DNA of 64,000 nucleotides from Heyndrickxia acidiproducens DSM 23148. GTDB taxonomy: Bacteria; Bacillota; Bacilli; Bacillales; Bacillaceae_C. The stretch is taken from assembly GCF_000374345.1 (NCBI RefSeq), contig NZ_KB893979.1, forward strand, positions 46,013 through 110,012. Direction: 5' to 3'. The notes beneath the pieces are model-generated. The model was not told where the DNA came from. It did not search any database and was given only the letters and a program-made list of their open reading frames with translations. Position 1 is the first letter of the stretch, and the number at the start of each line of letters is the position of its first letter. A program made the position numbers and the translations under genes. This document shows, in pieces, positions 8,715-19,311 of this stretch.

Positions 8715-9167
8715 TTGGAAAAGAAAGCAGACTATAAATTTATACTCGTTCGTGAAGATGTGCTGCCGGAAGCCATGAAGAAAACATTGCAGGCGAAAGA
8801 CCTGCTGGAAAGGGGCGCTGCGGTTTCTGTCGGCGATGCCGCGCAAAAAGTCGATTTAAGCCGCAGCGCATTTTATAAATACCGGGATACTGTTTTCCCT
8901 TTCCACTCTGTTGTAAAAGAAAAAATTGTCACGCTGTTTTTTTACCTGGAGGACCGTTCGGGGACTTTGTCTGAAATCTTAAGGATTATCGCATCTTATT
9001 CCTGCAATGTGCTGACGATCCACCAGACGATCCCGATCCAGGGAAGGGCAAATGTAACCATTTCATTGAATGTATCAGATATTCATACGAGTTTAAATGA
9101 TTTATTGGATGAGCTCAGCGAGTTTGAGTTTGTAAATAAAGTAGAAATTTTAGGATCCGGAGCATAA
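8715..9167 (+). CDS. pheB: ACT domain protein PheB
   Basis: Small ACT-domain protein encoded before prephenate dehydratase in Bacillaceae; its B. subtilis relative has been linked to amino-acid gene regulation. The TTG at 8715 is chosen over the ATG at 8670 because GGAGGAAGGG precedes it and the N-terminus then aligns with the family ([19 protein letters not shown]). A helix-turn-helix-like stretch ([14 protein letters not shown]) is at about 50-63, and the ACT fold follows from about residue 75 ([17 protein letters not shown]). It is 150 residues long and ends in VEILGSGA. pheA starts 28 bases downstream. Confidence 0.88.
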   Translation: MEKKADYKFILVREDVLPEAMKKTLQAKDLLERGAAVSVGDAAQKVDLSRSAFYKYRDTVFPFHSVVKEKIVTLFFYLEDRSGTLSEILRIIASYSCNVLTIHQTIPIQGRANVTISLNVSDIHTSLNDLLDELSEFEFVNKVEILGSGA

Positions 9168-9195
9168 GTTCTTCGGCCTGCGGGGGAGAAAACAG

Positions 9196-10038
9196 ATGAA
9201 AGCAGCTTTCTTTGGACCGGAAGCAACATTCACCGATATCGCGGTGCGGTCGATTTTTCCGGAGGTGGACCGGGTTGCATACCGGACGATCCCGGACTGT
9301 TTGGAAGCAGTTAAAGAAAAATGTGTAAATATGGCGGTCGTCCCTTTGGAAAATGCCCTTGAGGGATCTGTCAACTTAACGGTGGATTATTTGTATCATG
9401 AGGCACATCCTCCGATCCGGGCAGAAATCATTGTGCCGATTGAGCAGCATTTTATGGTGCACCCGGATCATGCGGAGTCGTGGCAGCAGGTTGAAAAAAT
9501 CGTCTCCCATCCGCATGCTTTGGCACAATGCCACAAATTCTTATACCGCAAAATGAAAACAGCGGCAGTTGAACAAATGGGCTCGACTGCTGCTGCGGCC
9601 AAATATGTCAGCGAACATCCCGAACTAAAATGGGGGGCCATTGCCAACGAGATGGCGGCACAACTGTACGGACTGGAGATCGTCCAGCCTTGTGTCCATG
9701 ATTATCCATTTAACCATACGCGCTTCATTGCCCTTTCGGATGAAGTGCTCGAGATCAAGGCAGCCCCGTCTTTATTAAAGTCAACCATCATGGTAACGCT
9801 GCCGTCAGACCGGGCAGGCGCCCTGCATCAAGTGCTGTCCGCGTTTGCGTGGCGGAAAATCAACTTGAGTAAATTGGAATCACGGCCTTTGAAAACGGGG
9901 CTTGGAAACTACTTTTTTATGATCGATTTAAACCATTCTCTTGAGGAAAAGCTTGTCCAGTATGCATTGGAGGAGATCCGCGCGCTCGGCTGCTCGGTGA
10001 AAGAGCTCGGGAGTTATTCCCGTTATCTGGTTGAGTAA
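9196..10038 (+). CDS. pheA: Prephenate dehydratase
   Basis: Converts prephenate to phenylpyruvate, the committed step to phenylalanine. The catalytic domain occupies residues 1-180 with FGPEATFT near the start, VPLENALEGSV around 50-60 and the NHTRF motif near 175. The C-terminal ACT regulatory domain contains the LESRPLKTGLGNYFF phenylalanine-binding signature. Its 280 residues are the normal length for a monofunctional enzyme. It is cotranscribed with pheB and ends at a terminator shared with the convergent niaR. Confidence 0.96.
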   Translation: MKAAFFGPEATFTDIAVRSIFPEVDRVAYRTIPDCLEAVKEKCVNMAVVPLENALEGSVNLTVDYLYHEAHPPIRAEIIVPIEQHFMVHPDHAESWQQVEKIVSHPHALAQCHKFLYRKMKTAAVEQMGSTAAAAKYVSEHPELKWGAIANEMAAQLYGLEIVQPCVHDYPFNHTRFIALSDEVLEIKAAPSLLKSTIMVTLPSDRAGALHQVLSAFAWRKINLSKLESRPLKTGLGNYFFMIDLNHSLEEKLVQYALEEIRALGCSVKELGSYSRYLVE

Positions 10039-10044
10039 ACAATG

Positions 10045-10068
10045 GCCCGGCATGATGCCGGGCTTTTA
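10045..10068. terminator. Bidirectional terminator between pheA and niaR
   Basis: Perfect palindromic stem GCCCGGCA/TGCCGGGC around a tiny loop, with T-rich sequence after it on the plus strand and A-rich sequence on the other side. It lies between two convergent genes. Confidence 0.85.
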
Positions 10069-10608
10069 ATTTTCCATAAACAGAATCCCTTTTTCTTTCA
10101 GCGCCTGTTCGGCAGATTCAATCTGCTGATGGCTGGGCGCTTCAACGGTATGGAGATGGATGCCGCCAGTCAGTTCGGATAAATAGCTTGCCTTTGTTTT
10201 TTTTATATGCCGGATAAACTGTGCAACTTCCGCGCGGTTTGAAACCATGATGGATGCGGTCAGGTCCCCGTAGACCGGGTGTTCGATTTTTACATCTTTT
10301 ACAGTGACGCCGTGTTCGACCAAAAGATTTAATTCTTCTTCAACGCGTTCCGGCGGATGATTACAAACAATTGTTTTTTCAATCGCTGTTTTCGGCTGTG
10401 AAGGCTGTATGTACAGGTATCCCTGGCTGGTCGCGAGAATCGGTTCACTTTTCGCCTTTAATAAGGTAATGTCATTTACAATAATCTGGCGGCTGACATT
10501 GGTTTCTTTGGCCAGTTCGCCGCCTGTAATCGGGGCATTGCTTTTTTGCAGCAGCTGCAGGATAAAATTTCGCCTTTCTTCCCCGAGCATTTTTTTCTTT
10601 TCAGCCAA
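10066..10608 (-). CDS. niaR: NAD biosynthesis transcriptional repressor NiaR
   Basis: Niacin-responsive repressor (YrxA in B. subtilis). An N-terminal winged helix (residues ~10-60, TGGELAKETNVSRQIIVNDI) is followed by the 3H domain, named for three histidines, with HPVYGDLTASI and GGIHLHTVEAPS visible. The TTG at 10608 is chosen because GGGAGG lies at a usable distance upstream and the result is 180 residues, the B. subtilis length; upstream in-frame ATG at 10656 has no matching site. Here it stands alone, divergent from safA, rather than next to a nad operon; its targets must lie outside the window. Confidence 0.92.
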   Translation of the reverse strand: MAEKKKMLGEERRNFILQLLQKSNAPITGGELAKETNVSRQIIVNDITLLKAKSEPILATSQGYLYIQPSQPKTAIEKTIVCNHPPERVEEELNLLVEHGVTVKDVKIEHPVYGDLTASIMVSNRAEVAQFIRHIKKTKASYLSELTGGIHLHTVEAPSHQQIESAEQALKEKGILFMEN

Positions 10609-10763
10609 TTTTTTCTTACCTCCCAAACAAGTACACTTTACCTCGGATTTTACCATAGGAGCGCGCGGGATGAAAAGGAAAGCCCTTTTCGGATTTTAAA
10701 AACGGCCAATCAGCTGAGGCGACATAGCCGTCCCGTGCCGGCGCTTCTCCCCTTACGGCAAAG

Positions 10764-10792
10764 TCATATTTGTACCTTAGCCATCATAAATT
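10764..10792 (+). promoter_or_regulatory. Sigma-E-type promoter for safA
   Basis: TCATATT (10764-10770), a 14-base spacer, then CATAAATT (10785-10792). This matches the mother-cell sigma-E pattern (kmATATT, 13-15 bases, CATACAnT) at all but one key position, and safA is known to be sigma-E dependent in B. subtilis. Confidence 0.65.
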
Positions 10793-10866
10793 ATTATGTA
10801 AATCAATAGCACTTTACCCGGATCAACATAGAATGTATGGACTTATGCCTTGAGGAGGGGAAATGT

Positions 10867-12093
10867 GTGAAAATCCATATTGTTCAAAAAGGCGACACGC
10901 TATGGAAAATTGCCAAAAAATATGACGTTGATTTTGACGAACTGAAAAAAATGAATGCGCAATTATCCAATCCGGAAATGATCATGCCAGGGATGAAAAT
11001 AAAAGTTCCAACAACAGGCGGCACGGTAAAAAAAGAACTGAACATAGGAAAAAAAGAGGTGCCGCATGCAGTCAATCCATACCAGCAATTGCCAACAGCG
11101 CCCATGCCTGCCCAAAAAGAAAAACCCGTGAAAAAAGAAGTCCCGAAAGAAACGCCTGTAAAAGAAAAGGTCATTGAAAAAAAAGAAACGATTTACAAGC
11201 CGGTGATGCCGCAGCCCCTTGTGCCTGAAATTGATATCAACAATTATTATCTGACCAATATGACGGAGATTGAAACGCACACCCATACGCCGCCCCCGCC
11301 GCAGCCGGTACACTATAACAAGGAAAGTGAGTCTTCATCATCCAGTGAATCCTATAAAATGCCTGTCCAGGAGGAGTGTTATGAAGCGATGTACCCACCT
11401 TTTGATCCCTGCCCGCCGGTGATGCCAATTCCGGATTGCGGATGCGGCGGCCCCGTGATGCACCAGCATGGTTTTGAGCCCTATCCATATGGCATGGCAG
11501 CACCGCATCCCAATGTACCGTATCCGATGCCGTACCAGCAGGCGCCAATGATGATGCCTGCGCAGGGCTTTGTTCCGCCGCAGCCAGTGTGGCAGGGCCA
11601 GTCTCCGCAAATGGGCCCGGCACAGGATTGGGAGGATGAATCCTCTTCATCGTTCCCATACCACCCTGTTACAAGCGGCGGTTACCCGATGCAGACTCCG
11701 CAAATGTACCCGCAGCCAATGCCCGGTATGGAGGATATGCCGGAGATGCAAGAGATGGAGGATATGCCGAATATGCCGGGAACACAAGGCATGCCCGGCA
11801 TGCAGCATGGGGGAGCATATGGCGCAAATCCTGAAACGCTGCCGTATCTGCCGCCATATGGTATGCAGCAAAATGTGCAGAGCTATGTACCGTATCAAAA
11901 TCCATACCAGCCAATGCCGTACCAGGCGCCATACGGCTACGGACAGCAGCCATTTGGCGGTTATGGTATGCAGCCTTATTACGGGGGCCACGGGGGCTGG
12001 AGCCAATACCCGACGCCATCCAGCCCGCAGCAGCCTTACAGGGACCAAAATCAGGCCGGCAAAAATCCAAATCCGTCAGGCGAAGATCAATAA
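10867..12093 (+). CDS. safA: Spore morphogenetic coat protein SafA
   Basis: Inner-coat assembly protein that binds the cortex through LysM and recruits other coat proteins with SpoVID. The LysM domain is at residues 1-47 (VKIHIVQKGDTLWKIAKKYDV, then LSNPEMIMPGMKIKVP). The remainder is low complexity, rich in Pro, Met, Tyr and Gln with repeated PYQ, MPG and PM motifs, as in known SafA. The GTG at 10867 is chosen since GAGGAGGGG lies six bases upstream and the product begins exactly as in B. subtilis. It has 408 residues. The coat kinase-like gene downstream starts directly after the stop. Confidence 0.93.
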   Translation: MKIHIVQKGDTLWKIAKKYDVDFDELKKMNAQLSNPEMIMPGMKIKVPTTGGTVKKELNIGKKEVPHAVNPYQQLPTAPMPAQKEKPVKKEVPKETPVKEKVIEKKETIYKPVMPQPLVPEIDINNYYLTNMTEIETHTHTPPPPQPVHYNKESESSSSSESYKMPVQEECYEAMYPPFDPCPPVMPIPDCGCGGPVMHQHGFEPYPYGMAAPHPNVPYPMPYQQAPMMMPAQGFVPPQPVWQGQSPQMGPAQDWEDESSSSFPYHPVTSGGYPMQTPQMYPQPMPGMEDMPEMQEMEDMPNMPGTQGMPGMQHGGAYGANPETLPYLPPYGMQQNVQSYVPYQNPYQPMPYQAPYGYGQQPFGGYGMQPYYGGHGGWSQYPTPSSPQQPYRDQNQAGKNPNPSGEDQ

Positions 12094-13080
12094 ATGGGCG
12101 GACGGAATAAAAATGAAGGGGACGATTTTCAAAAACGTCTCCTTCTTTATGCAGAAAAACGGCTGGATGAACCGGTAACCAAAATAAAACGGCTTCGAAA
12201 GCAGGTTTGGTTCGTTGAAACGAAACGAAAAAAATGGGTACTGAAAGAATTTTCGGATCTGGAGCGCCTGAACAGGCAGATCGTGCTGACGGAAGCGCTG
12301 CATCAGGCAGGGTTTAAGAGGACGTACCGGTTTTTGCCTGCTGAAGAAGAGGCTGTTTTTATGTTTGGCGGCAGGGTATGGGGCATCATGGAATACATTG
12401 AACCCGGGGCTGTCCCGCTTCGATACGAATCCGAAAAAGAGATTTTAGCAGCATACCGCCTGCTTAAAATCTACCATGGGGTGACTGCCCGGTTTCCGCG
12501 CGCTTTACAAACCGAATTTCCCCGTTTCTTTCAAATTAAAAAATGGCAGCAAAGGTACCGGGAATTTGCCGAACATGAGACAGAACTGCTGCAATACATG
12601 CCGGCCTATTATTTTGAATCCTATTTGTCCTGGGCGGAAACGGCATTAGAAGAATTGGAGGCAAGGCAGCGCGTTTTCCATCTGCCGCCGTATTGCATCA
12701 CGCATGGGGATGTTGCCCACCATAATTTTTTAAAAGGGAAAGACGGGAAGCTGTATTTGATAGATTTTGACCTTGCCCGCATGGCCCCCGCCTGGACGGA
12801 TGATTTACAATTTTGCAACCGTATCCTGCCCTCAATTTCCTGGTCGCTTCGGAAACTATTAAGCTGGAATATCGTTCAACAGGCCGCAGATCCGAACCTG
12901 TTCCTCAAAGCCCTGGCCTATCCGACCGATGTCCTTCGCGAATGGAACCGGTTCTTAAAAAGCGGCAGCCGGGAAAAGGAAAAACAATGGCCGGAGCTTC
13001 ATGACCTCACCTTTTCGCAATTTGAAGAAAGAAAAGCATTTGTGAAGGAAATGAAAAGGCTGGGCGGATCAGGCGCGTAA
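12094..13080 (+). CDS. Spore coat kinase-like protein (aminoglycoside phosphotransferase fold, CotS/YutH type)
   Basis: Member of the phosphotransferase superfamily that includes the spore coat proteins CotI, CotS, YutH and YsxE. The catalytic-loop motif HGDVAHHNF appears near residue 205 and the metal-binding DFD in YLIDFDLARM near residue 225. The N-lobe contains WVLKEF, a candidate lysine-bearing strand. It has 328 residues. The ATG abuts the safA stop codon with little ribosome site of its own, which implies translational coupling to SafA. The substrate is unknown. In B. subtilis safA is followed by coxA, so this pairing differs from the model organism. Confidence 0.8.
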   Translation: MGGRNKNEGDDFQKRLLLYAEKRLDEPVTKIKRLRKQVWFVETKRKKWVLKEFSDLERLNRQIVLTEALHQAGFKRTYRFLPAEEEAVFMFGGRVWGIMEYIEPGAVPLRYESEKEILAAYRLLKIYHGVTARFPRALQTEFPRFFQIKKWQQRYREFAEHETELLQYMPAYYFESYLSWAETALEELEARQRVFHLPPYCITHGDVAHHNFLKGKDGKLYLIDFDLARMAPAWTDDLQFCNRILPSISWSLRKLLSWNIVQQAADPNLFLKALAYPTDVLREWNRFLKSGSREKEKQWPELHDLTFSQFEERKAFVKEMKRLGGSGA

Positions 13081-13122
13081 ATCGCACATCATAAGCCGGA
13101 AAAACTTGTAAAGAAAAATGCA

Positions 13123-13180
13123 TGCATTTTGGTGCATAAACCAGATGAAAAAATTGGTGCATAAAACCGGATGAAAAAAA
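13123..13180 (+). repeat. Two imperfect tandem repeats upstream of yebC
   Basis: Two copies of a unit reading roughly TTGGTGCATAAACCAGATGAAAAA lie head to tail (about 13130-13154 and 13155-13180, with slight variation). No coding frame covers them. They fall in the 200-base gap between the kinase gene and yebC. Confidence 0.7.
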
Positions 13181-13280
13181 GGAATCGCAAGTTTACCAGG
13201 CATTTTCGTTTTCTTCCTATTTATGATATATTACAAATGTATGATTTTGTTTTTTGATTGAATGGAGAGGAGAATGAATT

Positions 13281-14003
13281 ATGTCTGGCCATTCTAAGTG
13301 GAAAAATATTCAAGGCAGGAAAAACGCGCAGGATGCCAAACGCGGAAAGATTTTCCAAAAATTAGCGAAAGAAATCTATGTTGCGGCAAAAAACGGGCCG
13401 GATCCGGAAATGAATCCATCGCTCCGCCTCGTTATCGATAAAGCAAAAGCGGTAAATATGCCGAATGATAATATTAAACGCGCCATTCATAAAGCAAGCG
13501 GCAACCAAAATGCTGAAAACTACGAAGAAATCACCTATGAAGGTTACGGCCCGGGTGGTGCGGCGATCATGGTAACCGCGCTTACGGATAATAAAAACCG
13601 GACAGCTTCCAATGTACGCGTTGCATTTTCAAGAAATGGCGGAAACCTGGGCGAAACGGGCTGTGTTTCCTATCTGTTTGACCGCAAAGGCTATCTTGTC
13701 ATTGAACGGGAAAATCTCGACATCGACGAAGATGATATGCTGCTGCAGGCCATTGAAGCAGGCGCCGAAGAAATGGAAACAAGTGATGAAGTATTTGAAA
13801 TTTATACCGAACCGGAAAGCTTCATGGAAGTGAAGAAAAATCTGGAAAACAGCGGCTTTACTTTTGTTACTGCTGAAATCACAATGGTGCCGCAAACCTA
13901 TATCACATTAGACGAAGAACAATCAGATAAAATGGAAAGATTATTGGACAGGCTTGAAGATGATGACGATGTCCAAAATATTTACCACAATGTCGAAGGA
14001 TAA
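13281..14003 (+). CDS. yebC: YebC/PmpR family regulator
   Basis: Member of the YebC/PmpR family, described as DNA-binding regulators and more recently as translation factors helping ribosomes through proline stretches. The start [21 protein letters not shown] is diagnostic, and the central [14 protein letters not shown] segment ([16 protein letters not shown]) is intact. The 240-residue length equals the B. subtilis YrbC protein. A strong terminator follows. The role in this organism is inferred from family only. Confidence 0.95.
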   Translation: MSGHSKWKNIQGRKNAQDAKRGKIFQKLAKEIYVAAKNGPDPEMNPSLRLVIDKAKAVNMPNDNIKRAIHKASGNQNAENYEEITYEGYGPGGAAIMVTALTDNKNRTASNVRVAFSRNGGNLGETGCVSYLFDRKGYLVIERENLDIDEDDMLLQAIEAGAEEMETSDEVFEIYTEPESFMEVKKNLENSGFTFVTAEITMVPQTYITLDEEQSDKMERLLDRLEDDDDVQNIYHNVEG

Positions 14004-14024
14004 TTTCAGGGCGATGTTTTAAAA

Positions 14025-14067
14025 AAGCATTTTCTGCAGGCAAGCTCCTGCAGAAAGTGCTTTTTTT
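14025..14067 (+). terminator. Terminator after yebC
   Basis: Stem AGCATTTTCTGCAGG with CCTGCAGAAAGTGCT around CAAGCT, followed by seven T residues. Confidence 0.92.
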
Positions 14068-14146
14068 GCTGCAAGAGGATATGCCTGCCAAAAACTGGCC
14101 ACACTATAAACAGCCTTTTGATTTTTTTAGTAGGGGTGATTTGAAA

Positions 14147-14695
14147 ATGTTGGCCTTGATCATTCGCACCGGTTTTATCATGGCATTGATTTTTGGATTA
14201 TGGAATATTCCTGCCCGGGAGCAAAGCCATCCGCAGCCGTTCACCACAGATCGGGGCCGCTCTCATCCCGCAGCCGCTGCGGATCAGAAACCGTTCACAA
14301 TTCTTTTGGAGCGTGTCTATTTGGACGGCGAAATGAGTGAAGAAGTGATTAAAACCAAAACATCCCTGGAAGAAGCACTCGATGCCTATCCTGACTGGCA
14401 AATTGCGGATATAGAAGAAGACCGGCTCGTGCTGCAGAAACAATTGAATGATATTTCACCGCTTTTAAAAGCAAATGGGTATTTTGGCGTGACAAAAGAC
14501 GGGGTGTTGTCGATTTTTCAAGGCAAGCCGCAGGACAAAGACATTATCCATTCTTTTTTTCAGCTCAATATGAAAAAGCTGGAAAGCCGCCGCCAGCAAG
14601 AACTGAAAAACGGCATTCCAATTAAAACAAAGGAAGATTATCAAAAGCTCCTGAAGACATTCAAACCCTATTCCGCGTCCAAAAAGGAAAATTAA
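14147..14695 (+). CDS. bofC: Forespore intercompartmental signalling protein BofC
   Basis: BofC restrains SpoIVB, the serine protease that signals across the intermembrane space to trigger SpoIVFB, so it belongs to the same checkpoint as spoIVFA/FB earlier in the window. The ATG at 14147 follows AGGGGTGA and begins with a signal-type hydrophobic segment (LIIRTGFIMALIFGLW). The body contains the family stretch VYLDGEMSEEVI and a C-terminal domain ending in a basic tail. It has 182 residues. CACACTA at 14100 resembles a sigma-G -10 box, a weak match. It lies before ruvAB, as in B. subtilis. Confidence 0.88.
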   Translation: MLALIIRTGFIMALIFGLWNIPAREQSHPQPFTTDRGRSHPAAAADQKPFTILLERVYLDGEMSEEVIKTKTSLEEALDAYPDWQIADIEEDRLVLQKQLNDISPLLKANGYFGVTKDGVLSIFQGKPQDKDIIHSFFQLNMKKLESRRQQELKNGIPIKTKEDYQKLLKTFKPYSASKKEN

Positions 14696-14788
14696 ACAGC
14701 GGGCAACGGCGGGGCGCGATTCCCCAAAATCGGTGTGATCTATGGTACAATGATTGATAGCAAGTTTTTGAGGAGCGTGTGGAAAAAT

Positions 14789-15394
14789 TTGTATGAATAT
14801 ATAAAAGGAACGATCGACAGCGTCTGTCCGGATTATGTTGTCGTTGATAATCAGGGGATCGGCTACCAGATTTTAACGCCAAACCCGTTTGTTTTTACAA
14901 AAAATATCGGGAAAGTCTGTAAAATATATACGTATCAGCATGTGCGCGAAGATATGATTGCACTGTTCGGTTTTGAAACGGCAGAAGAAAAAATGCTATT
15001 CAAAAAGCTTTTAAATGTTTCCGGAATCGGACCAAAGGGTGCGCTGGCAATTTTGGCGTACGGCCAGCCTGCGCAGGTGATTGAAGCGATTGAAAACGAA
15101 AATGAATCGTTTTTGACAAAATTTCCGGGCGTCGGGAAAAAGACGGCGCGGCAAATGATTCTCGATTTAAAAGGAAAGCTCTTGGATATCGTATCGGATC
15201 TGCCGGATCTGTTTAACCAGGAACAAACGGCTTTGAAGGCCGAAACCAACCGTAATTTGGAAGAAGCCATGCTTGCATTGCAGGCGCTCGGCTATTCGGA
15301 AAAAGAAATCGGCAAAGTATCCGCCGGGCTGCAGCAGGAAGGGCTGTCTACGGATGAATATATTAAACTAGCTTTAAAAGCCATGGTAAAATAG
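14789..15394 (+). CDS. ruvA: Holliday junction branch migration protein RuvA
   Basis: Tetrameric protein that binds Holliday junctions and loads the RuvB motor. The TTG at 14789 makes the product begin [12 protein letters not shown], matching family N-termini, and gives 201 residues, identical to B. subtilis length; the frame is open back to 14735 but that extension is not conserved. The OB-fold covers residues 1-64, helix-hairpin-helix motifs follow ([13 protein letters not shown] and [19 protein letters not shown]), and a C-terminal domain contacts RuvB (LGYSEKEI). Translation likely starts from GAGGAG at 14770, a rather long spacing. Confidence 0.95.
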   Translation: MYEYIKGTIDSVCPDYVVVDNQGIGYQILTPNPFVFTKNIGKVCKIYTYQHVREDMIALFGFETAEEKMLFKKLLNVSGIGPKGALAILAYGQPAQVIEAIENENESFLTKFPGVGKKTARQMILDLKGKLLDIVSDLPDLFNQEQTALKAETNRNLEEAMLALQALGYSEKEIGKVSAGLQQEGLSTDEYIKLALKAMVK

Positions 15395-15416
15395 CTTGAT
15401 GCAAGGAGGGGAGAAC

Positions 15417-16415
15417 ATGGATGACCGTGTTGTATCCGGCGAGACGAATGAACAGGAACTTTCGTTTGAAATGAGCCTGCGCCCGCAAACCCTGGCACAG
15501 TATATCGGCCAGGAAAAGGTGAAAAACAATCTCGCTATATTTATCGAGGCGGCAAAGCAAAGAAGCGAATCGTTGGATCATGTGCTGCTGTACGGTCCGC
15601 CGGGGCTTGGAAAAACCACGCTGGCGATGGTGATTGCCAATGAAATGGGCGTGAAAATCCGGACAACCTCGGGACCGGCAATCGAGCGGCCGGGGGATCT
15701 GGCGGCGATCCTCGCTTCTTTAGAACCCGGGGAAGTATTGTTCATAGATGAGATACACCGCCTGCCGAAAGCGATTGAAGAGGTGCTGTACCCGGCTATG
15801 GAAGATTTTTGCCTGGATATTGTCATTGGCAAGGGACAAGGCGCGCGCTCCATCCGGCTTGATTTGCCCCCGTTTACATTAATCGGGGCAACAACAAGGG
15901 CCGGGTCGGTTTCAGCGCCTTTACGGGACCGGTTCGGCGTAATCTCAAGGCTTGAGTATTATGACCAGGCACAGCTGACGGAAATTGTGTTGCGGACGGC
16001 CGATATTTTACAAACCGATATTAAGCCGGACGGGGCCGGGGAAATTGCCAGGCGTTCACGGGGAACACCGCGGATTGCCAACCGGCTATTAAGGCGTGTC
16101 CGCGATTTTGCCCAGGTCAAAGGCGACGGCACGATCACGCTTGAAGTCGCAGAGTATGCCCTCGGGCTGCTCCAGGTCGATCAGCTTGGACTTGACCATA
16201 TTGACCACAAACTGTTGAAAGCGATTGTTGAACGTTTCCGCGGCGGACCGGTCGGCCTGGATACGATTGCCGCAAGCATCGGGGAAGAAGCGGGTACCAT
16301 TGAAGACGTGTATGAGCCGTATTTGCTGCAAATCGGCTTTCTGCAGCGGACGCCGCGGGGCAGGGTTGCCACCCACTTGGTCTATGAGCATTTTCATTTG
16401 GAGGTGCCGAAATGA
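15417..16415 (+). CDS. ruvB: Holliday junction DNA helicase RuvB
   Basis: AAA+ motor that drives branch migration with RuvA. Walker A GPPGLGKT is at residues 60-67, Walker B LFIDEIHR near 112, and the arginine-finger/sensor stretch GATTRAG near 160. The winged-helix C-terminal domain ends in RTPRGRVAT. The ATG at 15417 follows AAGGAGGGGAG and gives 332 residues. It follows ruvA with 22 bases between and overlaps the next gene by four bases. Confidence 0.98.
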   Translation: MDDRVVSGETNEQELSFEMSLRPQTLAQYIGQEKVKNNLAIFIEAAKQRSESLDHVLLYGPPGLGKTTLAMVIANEMGVKIRTTSGPAIERPGDLAAILASLEPGEVLFIDEIHRLPKAIEEVLYPAMEDFCLDIVIGKGQGARSIRLDLPPFTLIGATTRAGSVSAPLRDRFGVISRLEYYDQAQLTEIVLRTADILQTDIKPDGAGEIARRSRGTPRIANRLLRRVRDFAQVKGDGTITLEVAEYALGLLQVDQLGLDHIDHKLLKAIVERFRGGPVGLDTIAASIGEEAGTIEDVYEPYLLQIGFLQRTPRGRVATHLVYEHFHLEVPK

Positions 16416-16618
16416 GCGGATTTGGAAAAGTGCTGATGACGATTGCGGCCGTTCTTTTTTTTATCGGCCTGCTCATGCAGTTTACAAAAATCGGGCGGCT
16501 CCCGGGCGATATTTTCATAAAAAAAGGAAATACCACCTTTTACTTTCCCATTGCGACTTCAATCATTTTAAGTATTGTCTTGTCTGTGATACTATATATA
16601 ATCGGGCGTATGAAGTAA
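16412..16618 (+). CDS. DUF2905 family small membrane protein
   Basis: A 68-residue protein with two predicted membrane helices ([17 protein letters not shown] and [18 protein letters not shown]) separated by a short loop with the signature [19 protein letters not shown] typical of DUF2905. Its ATG overlaps the ruvB stop (ATGA), so it is translationally coupled. A gene of this type sits between ruvB and queA in many Bacillaceae. The function is unknown. Confidence 0.85.
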   Translation: MSGFGKVLMTIAAVLFFIGLLMQFTKIGRLPGDIFIKKGNTTFYFPIATSIILSIVLSVILYIIGRMK

Positions 16619-16680
16619 TGTACGCTCCATGAAACGGAAACGAAAGCGTGCTCAACTAATCAATGAAGGGGAACCAAAGC

Positions 16681-17709
16681 ATGAAACTGGATTTATTTGA
16701 TTATGAACTGCCGGAAGAATTAATTGCCCAAACACCCTTAAAAAACCGTTCGGACAGCCGGCTGATGGTACTCGATAAAAAAACGGGGGAAATCGAACAT
16801 ACTGTATTTAAAAACATTACATCATACCTTCGGCCGGGCGACTGCCTTGTATTAAATGACACAAAAGTGCTGCCGGCAAGGCTGTTCGGCACAAAGGATG
16901 ATACGGGTGCAAAAATTGAAGTGCTGCTTCTCAAACAGCAGGAAGGCGACCAGTGGGAAACCCTTGTTAAACCGGCAAAACGCGTAAAAGCCGGGGCAAC
17001 GGTCCATTTTGGGGACGGGCGCTTGAAAGCGGTCTGCGTCAAGGAACTGGACCACGGCGGCCGGATCATGGAATTCAAATATGACGGGATCTTCTATGAA
17101 GTATTGAATGAACTGGGAAGAATGCCGCTCCCGCCTTATATTAAAAAACAATTGGACGACCAGGACCGCTATCAGACGGTGTATGCGAAAGAATTGGGTT
17201 CTGCCGCTGCGCCGACAGCCGGGCTGCATTTTACCGAATCCCTGCTGAAAGAAATTGAAGAAATGGGCGTGAAGATTGTTTTCATCACACTCCATGTCGG
17301 GCTGGGTACATTCCGCCCCGTCAATACGGATGATATTGAAAAACATGATATGCATGCGGAATTTTACCAGGTTTCCGAGGAAGCGGCGCAAACGATCATG
17401 GATGTGAAAAACAGCGGCGGGCGTGTCTTTTCTGTCGGGACAACATCAACACGGACGCTTGAAACGGTTGCGGCCGCCCATGACGGAAAGATTGTTGCTG
17501 CAAGCGGCTGGACCGATATTTTTATTTATCCCGGTTTTGAATATAAAGCGATTGATGCGCTGATTACGAACTTCCACCTGCCAAAATCCACACTGATTAT
17601 GCTCGTGAGCGCACTGGCGGGCAGGGAGCATGTGCTGCATGCCTATGAGACAGCGGTGAAAGAAAAATACCGTTTCTTCAGTTTCGGGGATGCGATGTTA
17701 ATCAAATAA
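16681..17709 (+). CDS. queA: S-adenosylmethionine:tRNA ribosyltransferase-isomerase QueA
   Basis: Transfers the ribosyl part of S-adenosylmethionine to preQ1 in tRNA to form epoxyqueuosine. The start [17 protein letters not shown] and internal [20 protein letters not shown] and [10 protein letters not shown] segments are diagnostic. The ATG at 16681 gives 342 residues, equal to B. subtilis QueA; GGGGAACC lies upstream. tgt, the preceding enzyme of the pathway, is the next gene, giving a compact queuosine operon. Confidence 0.97.
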   Translation: MKLDLFDYELPEELIAQTPLKNRSDSRLMVLDKKTGEIEHTVFKNITSYLRPGDCLVLNDTKVLPARLFGTKDDTGAKIEVLLLKQQEGDQWETLVKPAKRVKAGATVHFGDGRLKAVCVKELDHGGRIMEFKYDGIFYEVLNELGRMPLPPYIKKQLDDQDRYQTVYAKELGSAAAPTAGLHFTESLLKEIEEMGVKIVFITLHVGLGTFRPVNTDDIEKHDMHAEFYQVSEEAAQTIMDVKNSGGRVFSVGTTSTRTLETVAAAHDGKIVAASGWTDIFIYPGFEYKAIDALITNFHLPKSTLIMLVSALAGREHVLHAYETAVKEKYRFFSFGDAMLIK

Positions 17710-18879
<1,170 letters not shown>

Positions 18880-18909
18880 TAAATACTGGACTGGAAAGGA
18901 GGAAGAAAC

Positions 18910-19251
18910 ATGGGGCAAAATATCGCCGGATTACTGCCGATTATTATTTTATTCATCCTGTTCTATTTCTTATTGATCAGGCCGCAACAGAAGAGGCAGA
19001 AAAATATTCAAATGATGCAAAACAATTTGGCAAAAGGTGACAAAATTGTGACCATTGGCGGATTGCATGCGATCATCGACTCCATCGATGAAAACAAAGT
19101 CGTGTTAAAATGCGGAGACGGGTCAAGGTTGACGTTTGACCGCTCAGCCATTCGCGATGTTGTGGAATCATCAGCCAAAAAAGCTGAACCGAAAAAACAG
19201 GAAGAAACAAAGACTGCGGAAAAAGCAGACAGTACGGCAAAATCAAAATAA
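18910..19251 (+). CDS. yajC: Preprotein translocase subunit YajC
   Basis: Accessory membrane subunit of the Sec translocon, acting with SecDF, which is encoded at 22849. A single N-terminal membrane helix (LLPIIILFILFYFLLI) is followed by RPQQKRQK and a conserved GDKIVTIGG segment. The tail is lysine and glutamate rich. It has 113 residues, with AAAGGAGGAAG before the ATG. Confidence 0.95.
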   Translation: MGQNIAGLLPIIILFILFYFLLIRPQQKRQKNIQMMQNNLAKGDKIVTIGGLHAIIDSIDENKVVLKCGDGSRLTFDRSAIRDVVESSAKKAEPKKQEETKTAEKADSTAKSK

Positions 19252-19259
19252 TAATGAAT

Positions 19260-19296
19260 CACAGCACCGCCATTCAAATGGCGGTGCTGTGTTGTA
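19260..19296. terminator. Palindrome between yajC and the convergent TIGR04086 gene
   Basis: Long stem CACAGCACCGCCATT paired with AATGGCGGTGCTGTG and almost no loop. The T-tract is poor (TTGTAT), but the position between convergent genes favours a terminator. Confidence 0.65.
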
Positions 19297-19311
19297 TAAA
19301 CATCCTCTTCT

